64,000 nucleotides of DNA from Tillandsia leiboldiana (Eukaryota; Streptophyta; Magnoliopsida; Poales; Bromeliaceae). Positions within the stretch are counted from its first letter, which is position 1. Each line of letters opens with the position of its first letter. The stretch lies in NCBI GenBank assembly GCA_029204045.2, contig JAQNDB010000265.1:39542-103541 (forward strand), in the 5' to 3' direction. The position numbers and the translations under genes were made by a program. Positions 18,891 to 30,823 of this stretch are shown here, one piece after another. The notes below the pieces were generated by a model. The model was not told the DNA's origin, searched no databases, and saw only the letters and a list, made by a program, of their open reading frames with translations.

Positions 18891-21800
18891 TGTCACGCCC
18901 CGAGGTCGAAACTGCGACCCGGGCTCGCCAACAGATCCGCCACCTATGCCAAACCCGCATAGGCGAAGCGTCCTACCTGCAAAAAGAACTACAGCTAACA
19001 GATATCAGAGCTAAAAGATAAAAACTGCTGTAGAATAAAATCAACCACTGTACAACTGAAGATAAAACAACAAGGTCCATCTCCCAAAAAAGATAATCAT
19101 ACATTAACCTCGAGTACAAAACTCATAGCTCAACAGGGAGATATCTCAAATAAAACATCAGTGTACAAGCTCTCAATACATCATATCCTCACTACATCAG
19201 TCTCTCAAAAGAGGAAATAAATACCAATCTACCGACTATACTGAAGATCTCCTCCAAAGGGGGTACCGCTACACTCCAAAGATGGGTCTGGATCTAGCTC
19301 GCTACTCCCTCACCACGCACAGCAACCACAGAACGGCAACACCCGCCAAGACTCTGCAAAACAAAGAGGAGAAAGGACAAAAGGGGGGGAAAACCCCCAA
19401 CGGGCGTGAGAACTACGCAATAAGGGAGTTCTCAGTGGGTATCGCCACTAGGCCCGACGATCAGCCCACCAAGCCTACTAGAGGCAAAAGATAACCGATG
19501 CAGTAAAACTGAAAGAAGAAGCTGGAAACACTCTACAGCTACCATGCCTCTATCCAAATGCTCAAATGGGGAAACTCTGATGAAGATATGCAACTCTCGC
19601 ACACGAGGTGCTCAATCGACCCAATCGAGCTGACTGCCACATCGGGTCCAGTCAAACCTGCGCCCACCTACAACCACCTCCCGCTGACGGGCAGGAATTA
19701 CGTAGGGCGTCCAAACGGGCTAACTCGCTATCGAGTAGTGGCTCATGCAGGCTATAGTCAAATCCATGCCCTCTCTCTCTCAGAACGGAAAGACTCAAGA
19801 TGCTCAACCTCTCACACAAAGGTCAAAGAACTCACAACGACCACGGGACCACCGTCAAACCCCGAACGGTTCCCAACAATACTAGCACTGGTCTAACACA
19901 GCTACTAGACTCCACTCGGTCCCCCAGGCACGAGTGTAACACAAAGTATCTGCCTGAATAAACCCAATCGATAGACCAGTAATCACTGGTACTGCCTGCT
20001 CTGCCGCGACGGGTATGCCAGCCTACGCATAACACCGAAGCAAAGGAGTCCCAAGGACTCAAAACCCAGCATGGTGCCCGGCGCTCTGCACCGTGGAAAG
20101 CCTACTCCGGAGTGGCACTCGAGGGGAGCGACCCACACGAGTAAAGTATCACTGTATCAAGCATCACTGTATCGAGTATCTCTGTAACCACTGTCTCATA
20201 ACAGCAGGACTGGATCAAGACTATGATCAAAGTGGGAAACTCCGTCCACTAACAAAACCCCGATCTGATGCAATAGTACTCAAAAAGTGGGAAACACCAT
20301 CCACTAGAACAAATCTGATACCCAATCTGATGCAATAGTCAACATCCGGTCAACCGCCCAAAGTCCGCGGTCACCGCAATAACCCACAACCCACAATTGG
20401 GTAAATTAATCAAGATCCGGTCAACCGCCTACTGTCCGCGGTTGCCGCAATAACCCACAATCCAACATCAAGCACACCCTGTCTCTGACCCTAAGGTCCC
20501 AGCTACACTATCCCAAACCTCTGCTCGAACCCGAGCAACATGACTCAAAAGTCTAAATAAAAAGGAGAAAGAAAGCAATCATGGTTTCTCCTAAGTCAAA
20601 TTCCAATATGTAGTGCAGCAGTAAAAGATGGCCTAACTATATGTCCATACATATATGTCCATACAAGCATGCATTTGTCCTCAAGAAGAATAAAGAAAAT
20701 AAACCTCATGCCAGAATTAGCAATGACCATACCTGTCCATAATTCTCAATCCATAATGGCTCCTCAGAGTAGAACCTGCACATAACTACATAATCCTATC
20801 CCAATGCATAAACCATCCTCATAAAAGGTTATGTGCTAATATGGCATGATAATTAATCATATAGGGTATCCTTGCCTTAGATAAGCTTCCACTAATCATC
20901 AACATGACTATTTGATTAATACCATTGTCATACTGTGAATAATTCACTTGCAGTTTCCATAAAATCCTCATTGTTTAACTTACCGATCAATCCCAGCTAT
21001 TGTACCATTCACCTGCATGCAATGCTAACATATGAAAATTTAGAGAACCGTCCACCGGTTCCGGGAATAAGGCACCCACCTGAAAAGCTGACTGTCAAAA
21101 GCCCAACAGCTGAAAACACCAGATAACTCTAATCCCTTGCTCCAATAAGTTCAGCACACCCGTAACCCTCCTGGCACAATACAAAGCTCACTAATTACAC
21201 TAGGCTCCCAAATATAGCACTTAAAACCACATACAACCTCGAATTCTGAACTGTTAAATTATCACCTGCAGATAGTGCTCAGAAAATTCCAATAAAAATA
21301 TCACAGCAATCCTTGCGTCGATAGCTTCGAAACGGTACCTTGCACGCCCAAATCGGAGTTCGGTAAGTCAAGATAAAAATTCGGCAAGGGGGTACACTCA
21401 TACAAAAATCTGTATTAAAACTGTACACTGTTCACTGAGAAAACAGTAATTTTCACCTCTGATGAAATCTCGGAAAAATCCAAGAAAAATACGAGCGCGA
21501 TCCTTGCGATCTGTAGATGAAAAAGTTGTATAAGCTCGTTTACGACTGACGCTCGTGCGCAAAGATAAGGCCAAAACACCTCGATGCTGTCCCACAAAGC
21601 CAAACAGAAAATGGGTCACAGTGTCGCCTCGGGATCCGTGCCAAAAACTCGAAACGGGAAAGCGCGATCAAAACGAAAGATGAAGTCCTACCTCTTAGGA
21701 GTCTGCCGGCACAAGAATCACAGCAAAATGATCTCGGGGTAGCCCAGGGGAGCTAAAACACTGTCGCTGCGCCGAAGAAGAACCCAGGAATGCAACGTCG

Positions 21801-22933
21801 CGCCGCGCCGTAAAATGGTGAACCTCGGGATTCGAGCCTCCAAAAATCCTAGAACTTGGCAGGAAGATCAAGGATGAAGAGGTGAACAACTTTGCTTGAG
21901 GGGGCTCGGGTAGAGAGTGAGAGGGTTGAGAGAAAAAGGCAAGGAAAGGGGGCTCGGGTTGCCTTTAAATAGGCTGAAGAAAACAATTGCAGAAATACCC
22001 AATGTGTCCCCACTTCCGGGCGCCGCCAATTTTCGGGCTGCTACAGTAATGGGCCCGGCCCATTACTGTTCAAGCCCGAAACGTCGTGGGCCGGCCACGT
22101 AGCCCAACACTGTGCGCCCCCGGCCCCGCTGTGCCCGGCGCACCCGCGCCCGCCAGTGGCGTCGCGCCACGTGGCCCCGGCAGCCCGTGCACCGCGCACG
22201 TGGCCCCGTGCACCGCGCACGTCGCGGCTGCCCCGGCCGTACGGCCACCTGCCCCGGTCACCCACTCCACCGGTTCCGTGGACCGGGAGCACAACACCGA
22301 ACCAATAACAGTCTGCCACGTGTCCACCCGGTCTACCGTGCACCCGGGCCCAAATCAGTGGACCGCGCCTGCTGAACCGGCCAACCGGAGAGCGCCACGT
22401 GGCCCGCCCCTGGTGCACGACCTCCGCGGTGGACCGCGCGCCTGCCCGCGCCCTCAGCCGCCTGCCCGCGCCCTGCCCGCGCCCTGTGCCGCCGCCTGCC
22501 GCCTGCCCGAGGCTGCGCCGCCGCCCGCCGGCGCTGCCCGCCGCCGCCGGCGATCGCCGGAAACACTGTTCCGGCGTGAACAGTAATCGCAGCCCAAAAA
22601 CATCAAGTAAAAAGCCCATCTTGACCGTTTTCGCGCGCTGATTCCAAAAACGGCGTCCATTTTGCCAAATTCCAATCCTATAATTTGCCGGAGGCTCCCG
22701 GAAAGGTATTTTTAATTCGAATTCCGCGCTGAGCCTAAATTTGATATCCACTCCTCGCGTAAACTGTTCTAAACATCCGATGGGGTCCCCCGATTACCTA
22801 CGAGATCCAATTTTAAGCCCCGAGTCCATCTCTTGTGTCCAAACTGGCGCGCGAACACCGCCGACATGCCACGTAGGCTTCCAGAAGCTGCTGGTCACAC
22901 TGTAGAAGCCCTGCAAAGATCCGGGTCACCACA
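18891..22933 (-). repeat. 3' LTR of Gypsy D
   Basis: 4043 bp, minus-strand ends TGTGGTGACCCGG...CGGGGCGTGACA. A TATA-like CTATTTAAAG is at 21963-21972. It differs from the other LTR by scattered substitutions and by lacking two tandem duplications (20 and 52 bp). Numerous short open frames are not conserved genes. Confidence 0.95.
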
Positions 22934-22969
22934 TCCTCCCCCACTAGAAAAAAGTTTCGTCCTCGAAAC
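22934..22969 (-). promoter_or_regulatory. PPT region and conserved hairpin motif of Gypsy D
   Basis: The minus strand reads CTAGTGGGGGAGGA directly before the LTR (PPT). GTTTCGAGGACGAAAC (22954-22969), a 6-bp stem with loop AGGA, lies just upstream of it. The same motif precedes the PPT of elements C, E and F. Confidence 0.85.
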
Positions 22970-23205
22970 TAAGGCAACTCCCAAGGAGTCTCAAAAACCA
23001 GGGGTCAATATTCAACACCGCCGTCTCCAGCTCCCAAGTCACCTATCACTCCCCGTGATTACTCCTCAGCAACAACAACAGCAACAACCAGTACGGCATA
23101 GCCCAATTGCGCAATTCCCTCACCTCACGAGTCGGAATTCGCAATGGGCGTCCCTCGTACTCCAAACTCTCACTGACCCCAAAAGGAACGAGTCAAACAC
23201 GGGCG
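22970..23205 (-). other. 3' internal region of Gypsy D, no gene seen
   Basis: Short non-coding stretch between the PPT motif and the insertion point of element E; includes a CAA/CAG-rich run near 23070-23090. Confidence 0.7.
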
Positions 23206-23210
23206 AGGGG
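23206..23210. repeat. Target-site duplication of element E, left copy (AGGGG)
   Basis: AGGGG before TGTAAAGTACC; repeated at 35570-35574. Confidence 0.9.
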
Positions 23211-23442
23211 TGTAAAGTACCGGGACTTTGGATAGCGCGCCGACCACACAGATGGCTTGGAGCAGAGTGTTGCCTTGAGCATGATGTATCTGAGGTTACA
23301 GTTGATGCCGGGTTGATTCGGATCAACGCGGAAGCTCCAGCTCGATTCGGGGTTTTTTCGGGCTTTGTAGGCCGATTGAGGATGAGATTGGGAATTTCAG
23401 ACTTCACCGTGGAGCGCCGGAATTCAGGAACACGTGGAACAG

Positions 23443-23850
23443 GTGTACTTTCTGATTACAGCGAAGTTCGGGAGGTTCCGGACTGACGCGGAGGGCCCGG
23501 AGGCAAAAAGTGAGTCGGAACTGGCAATTTTGGAGCCGGTAATTGATTTGAGCACCCCGACTCAACGGACGAGCTTTTTGGAGAGAAAAAGCTGTGGACA
23601 CGTGTACTTTTGATTTACAGCGAGGTTCGGGAGGTTCCGGACTGACGCGGAGGACCCGGAGGCAAAAAGTGAGTTGGAACTGGCAATTTTGGAGCCGGTA
23701 AGTGATTTGAGCACCCCGCCTCAACGGATGAGCTTTTTGGAGAGAAAAAGCTGTGAGCGCGTGTATTTTCGATTTACAGCGGAGTTCGGGAGGTTCCGGG
23801 CAGCGGCGGAGAGCCCGAAGGCAAAAAGTGAGTTGGGGTTGGATTATTGG
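23443..23850 (+). repeat. 159-bp tandem repeat upstream of TATA, 5' LTR of E
   Basis: Equivalent positions 23443, 23602 and 23761 (gtgtactttctgattacagcg and close variants) lie exactly 159 bases apart, giving about 2.5 copies. They sit just upstream of the TATA box. The same array is at 31091-31498. Confidence 0.9.
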
Positions 23851-23892
23851 AATTAATTAATTAGCGGAATTAATTAATAAAGCTTTATGCTT

Positions 23893-23899
23893 TATATAA
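23893..23899 (+). promoter_or_regulatory. TATA box in 5' LTR of E
   Basis: TATATAA within tttatataaaggg, just after an AT-rich taattaatta stretch and followed by a purine-rich tract (about 23925-24003). The 3' LTR copy is at 31541-31547. Confidence 0.7.
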
Positions 23900-24354
23900 A
23901 GGGCCCCAGCCTCCCTGTAGCAGCAGAGAAAGAAAGGAAAAGAGAAAGAAAGGAAGAAAGAAAGAAAGGAAAGGAAAAGAGAGGAAAAGGAAGAAGAAGA
24001 AAATGGGATTGGAGCTTCTTGGATTTTTGGACTCCCCGTTGGTGGCCGAGAGAGCGCCGTGGGCGTGCGGAGTGCGACAATGAGGTAAGTAATCTCTCTT
24101 TTTTGAGGTTTTTCGGTGTTTTGGAGCTTTGAGGATTTTTAATTGGTGTTTAAAAATCATGAAAAATGTGGATTCTTGGTTTTTTGGGATTTTTGGATTT
24201 TATCGGATTTTTGGGGTTTTTTCTGGGTTTTGCCGTCACCGGCGGCCGCGCGCGCGCGCAACGGCGCACGCGCGGCGCCAGGGTGCTGCTATTGGCAGCA
24301 CCCTGTGGCGGTGCTGCTGGGCGCGGCGCCGCGTGCAGCAAAGTGCTGCACGCG

Positions 24355-24965
24355 GCGCTGCCTGGCCGCGCGCAGGTGCGCGCGGCAGGGCCGCGCGCAA
24401 GTGCGCGCGGCGCTGCCTGGCCGCGCGCAGGGGCGCGCGGCAGGGCCGCGCGCAGGTGCGCGCGGCACCTCCTGGCCGCGCGCGGGCGCGCGCGGCAGGG
24501 CCGCGCGCAGGCGCGCGGCACCTCCTGGCCGCGCGCAGGCGCGCGCGGCAGGGCCGCGCGCAGGCGCGCTGGCCCTCCTGGCCGCGCGCAGGTGCGCGCG
24601 GCACATCCTGGCCGCGCGCAGGCGCGCGCGGCAGGACCGCGCGCGGTGCGCGCGGGCCCTCCTGGCCGCGCGCAGGCACGCGCGGCAGGGCCGCGCGCGG
24701 GGGGCGCGCGGCAGGGCCGCGCGCGTGCGCGCGGGCCCTCCTGGCCGCGCGCAGGGGCGCGCGGCAGGGCCGCGCGCGTGGGCGCGGGCCCTCCTGGCCG
24801 CGCGCGGGCGCGCGCGGCAGGGCCGCGCGGCAGGGCTGCGCCCGGGCCCGCGCGGCAGGGCCGCGCGGCAGGGCTGCGCGCGGGCCCGCGCGCAGCGCCT
24901 CTGGGCGCTGCGCGCAGCGCCGCTGGGCGCCGCGCGCAGCGCCGCTGGGCGCTGCGCGGTGCGCT
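24355..24965 (+). repeat. GC-extreme tandem array in 5' LTR of E
   Basis: Units of the type ggcagggccgcgcgcagg and cgcgcggcacctcctggc alternate irregularly, followed by gcgcagcgccgctgggc repeats. Open frames of several hundred codons on both strands are compositional artefacts (Ala/Arg/Gly/Pro repeats) and differ between the two LTRs by repeat number. Confidence 0.9.
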
Positions 24966-25164
24966 CCGGCACCGCGCAGCAGGCCGCTGCGCGGCGCCGC
25001 TTGGTTGGGCGGCGTGCGGCGGGCCTCCCTCGTCGCGCGGCTGGTTCTTCGCCGCTCGGCGTGCTCCCGGGACAGCGGTGGCGCCTCGGTTTGCGTGCCG
25101 GCGTCGTTGTTTCCCACCGTCGGCCGCTGTTTTCGCGAGGGGTTTTCGCGCTGGTTTCGCGCTG

Positions 25165-25420
25165 TTTTTGCGCAGGTTTTCGCGCCGTTTCGCGCAGGTT
25201 TTCGCGCAGGTTTTCGCGCCGTTTCGCGCAGGTTTTCGCGCAGTTTTCGCGCAGGTTTTCGCGCCGTTTCGCGCAGGTTTTCGCACAGTTTTCGCGCAGG
25301 TTTTCGCGCAGTTTTCGCGCAGGTTTTCGCGCCGTTTCGCGCAGGTTTTCGCGCAGTTTTCGCGCAGGTTTTCGCGCCGTTTCGCGCAGGTTTTCGCGCA
25401 GGTTTTCGCCGTTTTTCGCG
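25165..25420 (+). repeat. GCGCAGGTTTTC array in 5' LTR of E
   Basis: Alternating gcgcaggttttc, gcgccgtttc and gcgcagttttc units, clearly distinct in composition from the GC array before it. The 3' LTR copy is at about 32870-33110. Confidence 0.9.
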
Positions 25421-27571
25421 AGGAGTTTGCGAGCGGTTTAGCGCGTTTTTCGAGCAGATTTCGCGAGCAGTTTGAGCAGTTTTCGCTGGCTTTTCGCAAG
25501 CTGTTTTTGAGCAGTTTTTGCGCCGACGGGGCTATTTTCGCCGTCGGGCGCTGGTTTTCGCCGACGGGCTGTTTTTCGCCGTCGGGCGCTGTTTTTTTTT
25601 TCGCTGACGGAGGCTGTTTTCCGCCGACGGAGGCTGTTTTTCGCCGTCGGATGCTCGGTTTTGACTGTGTGGATTGATTTTTGCGTTTTCTTCGCTTCTG
25701 ACAGCTTGCGGTGCGGTTTTAGCTTCCGCGGAGCGCGCGGTCGTGTGGTTGGTCGCCGCGTGCTCCGTTTTGCGTGCGGCTTCTGGCATCGGGCTTCGTG
25801 TTGCGTGCGGACCCCTTGGAGGCCAGGTAAGCCGCTGTGCCAATTGCAAGTGTCGACGAGCAATTGGTGGCTTTCTGAGGTGGGTTGGTTTTCTCTCCAA
25901 GTCTACGGACTTCCTTCTAATTCTAATGTTTTAGGATTGCATGCTAGTTTAAGTATTTTTCTTGGAACTTAACTAGCACCCCCGTCATATGTGCATGATT
26001 TTGACCAGACCATTTGTGAACCTTAATTTGGGCTAGGTTCCTTATGCTTTAGACATCCCGCACTTTCATATCCTTCGGGACTTAGAGTTTCCCTCGCCCG
26101 GGTAGTGGGCCGAGTGGTCAGAGTGTTGTGGGACGGGTGTTGCACTCGGGCCCGGGGGGGGGGGGGGCGAGTGGGGTCTGGTGGCTGGGTTAGGCCAGTG
26201 TTAGTGTTTTGGGGAACCGTTTCAGATAAACGGTGGTCCCGGGGGTTTTCCTTTCCACTGTTCTTCTCGTCACCACCAGATTGGGATCGTGGTGCACGTG
26301 TGTTAGCAGGACCTTGAACCCAGAACCTTTTTGGATAAATACATGATTTTAGTCAGCCAATGTTTCTTCCAAGCCTCGCAAGGTTGTCGGAGTCTGTTCT
26401 CGTCCGTTGGGACGAAGGCGTCAGCTCTTCGAGGCTTGGGCATAAAACTTGATTTCAAAGGGTTTTCCTAAAAAGACTAAAAATCATTATAAAGATGGCT
26501 TTCTCTCAGATCGAATGATTTTTCTGAAATAAATGACATGGTTTCTTATAAACTTATCCACCCGAGTGGATTCGAGTGATCTGGGTTCTAAGGGCTGCTT
26601 TCTCTCTTGGGGACGTAGATGTTAGTCTCCCTGGGTTTCGGACCCTTCGTAGATCTGGCCGTGGAGTAGCTCCGGCCGTGAGTTGAGTGTTGAGTACAGT
26701 GGAGTTGTGTTGTGGGAGCCGTGGGTGAGACGGTGGTCCCAGCTGTGTAGTACCTTCGTTGAGTGGGTCTGTGTTGTGAGATTGAGTCGTGGAGGGTTCT
26801 CCGACTGAGTTTGTGCTTTGAGCATCGAGATACCGATCTGTTTGATCGAGGACCACAGCCTGCAGGAGCCACTTGTGAGACAGTGATACTGATGAGATAC
26901 TTGAGTTCAGTGGGGTCGCACCCCTCGAACCACGCCCCGGGTGCGTTGATGATTCCGAGCCTGATGAGGCTGCGATGATGATACCGAGCCTGACGAGGCT
27001 TCGATGATGCGCCTAGTTCATATACTAGTGGTCGCTTGATACCCCTGGCCGTGCTACCATGGGGTCACTGTGTGAGATATTGAGTTTGTCCGTTGGGACA
27101 CCCTGGTTGATACACCAGGTGGCGCAGGCTTGACTCGACTGGACCCGGGTGGGCAGTCGCTGAGATTCGAGATGTACTGAGAGAGTGATGGTGTAGCATG
27201 TGTCATAGTAGAGCGTCTTGGGCTTAGTACTTGTGACATGTTGTCAGCAGTGTGTGACTGCATTCCATCATCCATAGTCTCTTCTTATTGAGCATAGTAG
27301 ATAGAGGCATGATAGCTGTAGATTCTTTTCCAGCTTATTTATCTTATTATCATTCCTTTCTCTATCTTATGCCTCTGGTAGACTTAGTGGGCAGACCGTG
27401 GTTCTTGGAGACGGTACCCACTGAGAACTACTGTAGGATGTAGTTCTCACACCCTCTGTCGGTGACAGTTTGCTGAGGCTTTCTACCGTTCCTGCTGTGC
27501 TTGACTGGACGGACCGAGGACAGGGAGTCGCGTGATAGTTCCCTACCAGCATTGTTACTTTAGAGAGAGGT

Positions 27572-27576
27572 AGATG
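27572..27576. repeat. Target-site duplication of Cassandra 1 (AGATG)
   Basis: AGATG at 27572-27576 and again at 28325-28329. The 3' LTR of E at about 35264-35275 shows the empty site with a single copy. Confidence 0.95.
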
Positions 27577-28324
27577 TGTGACACCCCGGAATTTGGATTA
27601 GTCCTCTATATAAATGATATAATAGGACTAAAATCTCTAACCCGGCTATAGCATTTTGGATGGTAGCAAGATCCAAGAGGAACATGAGAGTTAAGCGTGC
27701 TAGAGCTAGAGTAGTTCTAGGATGGGTGACCCCCTGGGAAGTGGGGCGTCACAGTTGGTATCAGAGCCATTCACCAGCCGGAAATGTGAGATGAGTCTCG
27801 GCTGAGCCAGGGTTATATAGCGGGTAGAGCGAGACTCCCCGGCTAATGACCGTTGTGGGTGGAGTGCAGCTCCCCACAAGGTCGGCTAAGGCTAGCGAGA
27901 CGAGTCTCACATCGCCTGGTGTTTGTGAGTGTGCTTGAGCCTGACGTGGACGTCAGGGCTTAAAGGGGGGAAGAATGTGACACCCCGGAATTTGGATTAG
28001 TCCTCTATATAAATGATATAATAGGACTAAAATCTCTAACCCGGCTATAGCATTTTGGATGGTAGCAAGATCCAAGAGGAACATGAGAGTTAAGCGTGCT
28101 AGAGCTAGAGTAGTTCTAGGATGGGTGACCCCCTGGGAAGTGGGGCGTCACAGTTGGTACTTCCCAGGGGGTCACCCATCCTAGAACTACTCTAGCTCTA
28201 GCACGCTTAACTCTCATGTTCCTCTTGGATCTTGCTACCATCCAAAATGCTATAGCCGGGTTAGAGATTTTAGTCCTATTATATCATTTATATAGAGGAC
28301 TAATCCAAATTCCGGGGCGTCACA
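27577..28324 (+). mobile_element. Cassandra-type TRIM 1, rearranged with extra inverted LTR
   Basis: LTR 27577-27753 (177 bp, TGTGACACCCC...GGGGCGTCACA), PBS TGGTATCAGAGCC at 27756, internal part with PPT aaaggggggaagaa, second LTR 27976-28152. Then gttggta leads into an inverted LTR copy (28160-28324) lacking its first bases. Each LTR contains 5S-rRNA-like sequence: TTAAGCGTGCT, GAGTAGT, CTAGGATGGGTGACC, CCTGGGAAGT. This is the hallmark of Cassandra elements. It has no coding capacity. Element E's 3' LTR lacks it, and AGATG flanks the whole composite. Confidence 0.93.
28160..28324 (-). repeat. Inverted third LTR of Cassandra 1
   Basis: Reverse complement of the 177-bp LTR without its outer dozen bases. 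With 27976-28140 it makes a long inverted repeat around a spacer of about 19 bases. Confidence 0.92.
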
Positions 28325-28553
28325 AGATGTACCATCCCGGATTGTGGGAGTTGGTTATGTTTCCTGTTTAGCTATCTCCCCTTGGATTTGTAGATGTTGT
28401 ATAGGTGCACTTCTTTTTGTATCATCTGATTTTGGGAGATAGGCTATGTGTTGTAGCAGCTTTGTAGTTGAGAAAAAATTTATAGTACAGCTTTTTTATC
28501 CGCTCTGATATCTGTGTAGCTGTAGTTTTGTCTTTTGCAGGCTTGACGCTTCG

Positions 28554-28620
28554 TCTGTACGGCAGTTTCCGTACAGATGGCGGATCTGTTAGCGAGCCCG
28601 GGTCGCAGTTACGACCCCGG
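28554..28620 (+). promoter_or_regulatory. Double stem-loop at the end of U5, element E
   Basis: Stem 1 is identical to that of C. Stem 2 is CCCGGGTCG, loop CAGTTA, CGACCCCGGG. Relative to C, one G-C pair has become C-G, so pairing is kept. Confidence 0.7.
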
Positions 28621-28629
28621 GGCGTGACA

Positions 28630-28925
28630 GATTAGAGTGGTATCAGAGCCTAGGTTATAGGTCATTGAGGACTTAGAAACCCTAGGCTTGTGGTTGGACA
28701 TTAGGATGACTACGTGAGAGTCGTGACTTTTAGCGAGAGTCCAGATTGAGTTTTTACCTCTCCCTCGGGTTGGGATGAGTGATTTGATATGTTATTCTCT
28801 CAAAGTGGTTATGTTGGCTGCAGACAACATAATACTTTAGGAAGGATAACAAATTTTAGACTCTCGCTGGATTGGGTCGTATGGTTGTTGTGTCCTGATG
28901 TTTGTTTTTGTTTCAGTTACTTGCG
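28630..28925 (+). promoter_or_regulatory. PBS and leader of element E
   Basis: TGGTATCAGAGCC at 28638-28650 is complementary to initiator tRNA-Met. The leader resembles that of C and, reversed, B and D. Confidence 0.92.
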
Positions 28926-29620
28926 ATGCTGCCGAGACGTCGTGCAGCGACGAGCGGGCGTTTGACCTCAGCTGAAGAGCCCGGACGGCGGGCTGCCGAG
29001 CAGGCTAGGCAGGGTGAGGTACAGGATCTGCGGGCTCAGGGGGCCCAGATGTCGGAGGCGTTGCGGCGCCAGGTGAAGAACATGGAGCGTGTGTTGCGCA
29101 TGTTTGAGCTGAGAGCATCTCCCGGGGTATCGCCAGTAGTACTCCAGTCGCGGCATTGTCGATTTCGACCCTGGTCGCACCACTGATGGTGCAGGAGCAG
29201 CGAGAGGTCGCCAACCGGTTATTCTACTTCATCCAGTTCCATCCCCTGCAGATTTTGGGATTTAAGTTGGGGGCCTTGGGAGGCCGAGAACCGGATCGCT
29301 GCTATGGAAAAGCTGTTCAAGGGTTGTTCATCCAGGAAGAGCATCAGGACGCGGGATCTTGCGCCTTTCGTTTGGGACGCCGAGAGTTGGTGGCGTCGGG
29401 TTCGTCCTGTTGGACCACCGAGAGCGAGTTTCCGCGATGGTTGTGCAGTGGGGCCCCTTGGCACCCAGGTTGAGGCTTCGGGGTTGTTTTGTTGAGAGGG
29501 GACTGCACCTGGTATTTATCTCATTGTGTATTTTCGGCGAGTGCCGACCGTAGATGCAGCGATTGGGCATGTGCGATGGATTGACCGGGGATCACTGATC
29601 ACGTCCAGGAGGGACGGGGA
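28926..29620 (+). pseudogene. gag: Gag remnant of element E
   Basis: Opens MLPRRRAATSGRLTSAEE and matches the N-terminus of the Gypsy B Gag (PRRR, then QGEVQDLRAQ, SEALRRQ). The first frame closes near 29184. Homology continues in other frames: FYFIQFHPLQI, WEAENRIAAMEKLF, DAESWWRRVRPVGPP and TVDAAIGHVRWIDRGS (near 29550). These match consecutive parts of the B Gag. Several frameshifts are needed, and no zinc knuckle or protease follows. It cannot give a functional Gag. Confidence 0.8.
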
Positions 29621-30823
29621 TCGAGGGGCCAGCTCCAGAGAGAGAGTCTTCCTGTATTGCCTGATTTCGGGTTAGTGGAGTGGATCGAGGTTGCCATGGT
29701 GCCAGCCCCAGGATCTGTGTCTCAGAGGAGACAGAGACCTGGAGGTTCTCGGCGGTTGAGGTGCCGAGATAGTGGATTGGAGACCGAGTTAGTGGTCGAC
29801 ATGGTTATGGAACCTTGCAGCCGGGGGCCGTGCCCGGTTAGTGTTCAGAAACCGGTAGGGGCTTTTTGAGCTTGCCTTGCGGTCAAGTGGATTGACTGAG
29901 GCCTGCGATTGTTAGTATTTGAAGGATCGAGTTCTCCAGCTGTGTTTGAACGGGTTAGCAGCCGGACCCGTCGTGGACATTTGGATTTGCTTCCGAAGTG
30001 GCTTAGAGCTTCAAGATCACTGGAGGTTAGGGCAGCAACTCCTAAGAGGGGAGATGTTGGGTGCCTAATCGAGGGATGTACCTGCGAGACTTGATTGTTT
30101 TGGTTGCTAAGGAGCAACGGAGGAGTTTTGCCTTTTTGGAGACTTCGATTTTTGGAAGCCACCAGCCGCAAAGGTTTATGTTTATAGACTTGAGTTTACG
30201 CGGGGAGTTTGGACCGTGATTTTTGTTTGATGGGAAGAAGTGTAATTGAACCCTCGCACTTTATCGGCTTTTCTTCGTTGGAGTCGAACAAGGATTTGAG
30301 CTATCTGAAGCAACCGAAGAAATTCTTACTTGTGAAGTTATGGAATTTACGGTTGAGTTTACCCAGTGAAGGTTCGGCGATGCCTGTTTGTTGAGTTAGA
30401 GCGACCACCTGAGAACCGAGAGGATGAGTTTGGGTTGCCGATTGGTGGGCGCCAGGTTAGCGGATCGCTTGGTACTTGGTATGACTTCCTTTCCTTGTGG
30501 TTGAGATCAGAGTTTTGCACCCCTACTTGGTTGAGTGGGTGGACTGTGGTTTTGGGTTGCGGCCACAGCAGGGACAACTTCAACATCTCTCTCTCCTTGT
30601 TTTCCCGTTTTATCCCCGAAAATAGCAGCGGAGCGAAAAATTTCGGAGGACTACTCCAGAAATGGAGGCGATGCGGGAACCTGTTCTGTTTTGATCGGGG
30701 CGAAGGCATCGGTCCGTTGGAAATTTTGGACTTTTCGCTATTTTCGGCTGCTTTTCTTTTGAGAGAGAGTTGGAGTTGATGTTTTTCCCGATGTTAGTTT
30801 CTTGGGGTAGGGTGTGTGTTTTG
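29621..30823 (+). other. Internal region of E downstream of gag remnant, no gene recognised
   Basis: No conserved RT, integrase or protease motif in any frame. The part near 30650-30740 (aatggaggcgatgcgggaac) has counterparts, reversed, at 63466-63520 and 14938-14990, so it is 3' internal sequence shared by the Gypsy group. Confidence 0.7.

Larger units (their letters stand above)
23211..28629 (+). repeat. 5' LTR of element E (contains Cassandra)
   Basis: Starts TGTAAAGTACCGGG and ends GGGGCGTGACA. The first 680 bases look identical to 30859-31540. In order it contains the 159-bp repeats, a TATA box, a purine tract, GC-extreme arrays, a U-rich/CGCG array, and a long AT-moderate part with the Cassandra insertion at 27577-28324. 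The CAGTTT-loop stem 1 of U5 is at 28554-28577. Confidence 0.95.

Noticed and set aside
22041..22785. Long open frames in the GC-rich part of the Gypsy D LTR (also 42003-42785)
   Set aside because: Both LTR copies and both strands give competing frames, and the LTR duplications of 20 and 52 bp shift them. No domain was recognised.
24129..25677. Overlapping open frames of 430-500 codons on both strands (also 31777-33595)
   Set aside because: They cross GC-extreme and GCGCAGGTTTTC tandem arrays, encode Ala/Arg/Gly/Pro low-complexity sequence in every frame, and change length between the two near-identical LTRs. They are artefacts of composition.
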